64,000 nucleotides of DNA, from positions 62,001 to 126,000 of the forward strand of contig NW_019173974.1 of assembly GCF_001642475.1 (NCBI RefSeq). The letters run 5' to 3'. Each line of letters begins with the position of its first letter. Position 1 is the stretch's first letter. Below the pieces are notes generated by a model. That model was given only the letters and a program-made list of their open reading frames with translations, was not told the origin of the DNA and made no database searches. This document shows positions 63,893-64,000 of this stretch, one piece after another. The stretch comes from Fonsecaea monophora. Lineage: Eukaryota > Ascomycota > Eurotiomycetes > Chaetothyriales > Herpotrichiellaceae. Both the position numbers and the translations under genes were made by a program.

Positions 63893-64000
63893 AAATTGCT
63901 GAGCGGAATAAACGCCGCTTTTAGGAAGCTTCATGGAGGAAGAACGATGCAAAGAGATGAAAAGCACTCCGTGGCTGCAATACTGATTCAATGGATGGAA

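Noticed and set aside
1..64000. tRNA, rRNA, CRISPR array or intact transposable element
   Set aside because: Reading for tRNA B-box context, ordered direct repeats with spacers, and transposase or reverse transcriptase motifs gave nothing convincing. Covariance and repeat searches were not possible here.

Overview
This 64 kb window is nuclear DNA of a filamentous ascomycete (Pezizomycotina). The genes carry many short introns of about 43-150 nt with GT..AG ends and CTAAC or CTGAC-like branch sites. They include fungus-typical families: Zn2Cys6 regulator, ACS-type MFS transporter, DUF899, Fungal_N/ankyrin and NACHT/ankyrin proteins. The overall protein flavour suggests Eurotiomycetes, perhaps a black yeast of the Chaetothyriales, but that is an impression and not proof. 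No rRNA, tRNA, CRISPR or intact transposon was recognised.

Left block (0-6 kb), housekeeping: the 3' end of a very-long-chain 3-ketoacyl-CoA reductase, an Avo2-like TORC2 ankyrin subunit, an AMMECR1-domain protein and the polyprenyl diphosphate synthase of ubiquinone synthesis (COQ1).

Accessory block (6-27 kb): a multi-exon Fungal_N/ankyrin protein with C-terminal membrane segments, a Zn2Cys6 regulator, a PhzF-like enzyme, a secreted Gly/Asn-repeat protein, a cytochrome P450, a DUF899 thioredoxin-like protein, a second regulator without a zinc cluster and an allantoate-permease-type transporter. Intergenic gaps are long (0.5-1.8 kb). The mix resembles a small metabolic cluster without a PKS, NRPS or terpene backbone gene.

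Central block (28-49 kb), mostly conserved cell biology: a METTL21-type methyltransferase, mitoribosomal mL50, a 3-ketoacyl-CoA thiolase, a frameshifted gene relic, the intron-less 2243-residue spliceosomal helicase BRR2, a four-span membrane protein, an Env7/STK16-type kinase and a PWWP chromatin protein.

Right block (51-64 kb): a PAP2-family membrane enzyme, a decayed alpha/beta-hydrolase-NACHT-ankyrin (NLR-like) gene with at least four reading-frame lesions, RCL1 (18S rRNA processing), 3-hydroxyanthranilate dioxygenase (BNA1, NAD synthesis) and mitochondrial MutS homologue MSH1.

The exon models were built by hand from splice signals, frame and protein continuity. Every multi-exon model reported here keeps one reading frame across its junctions; the two genes called pseudogenes do not. 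The least usual features are the NLR relic and its possible intronised segment near 57.5 kb, the Fungal_N gene with a stop-containing 45-nt intron and a GC-AG intron, and the in-frame presequence-like extension of BNA1.
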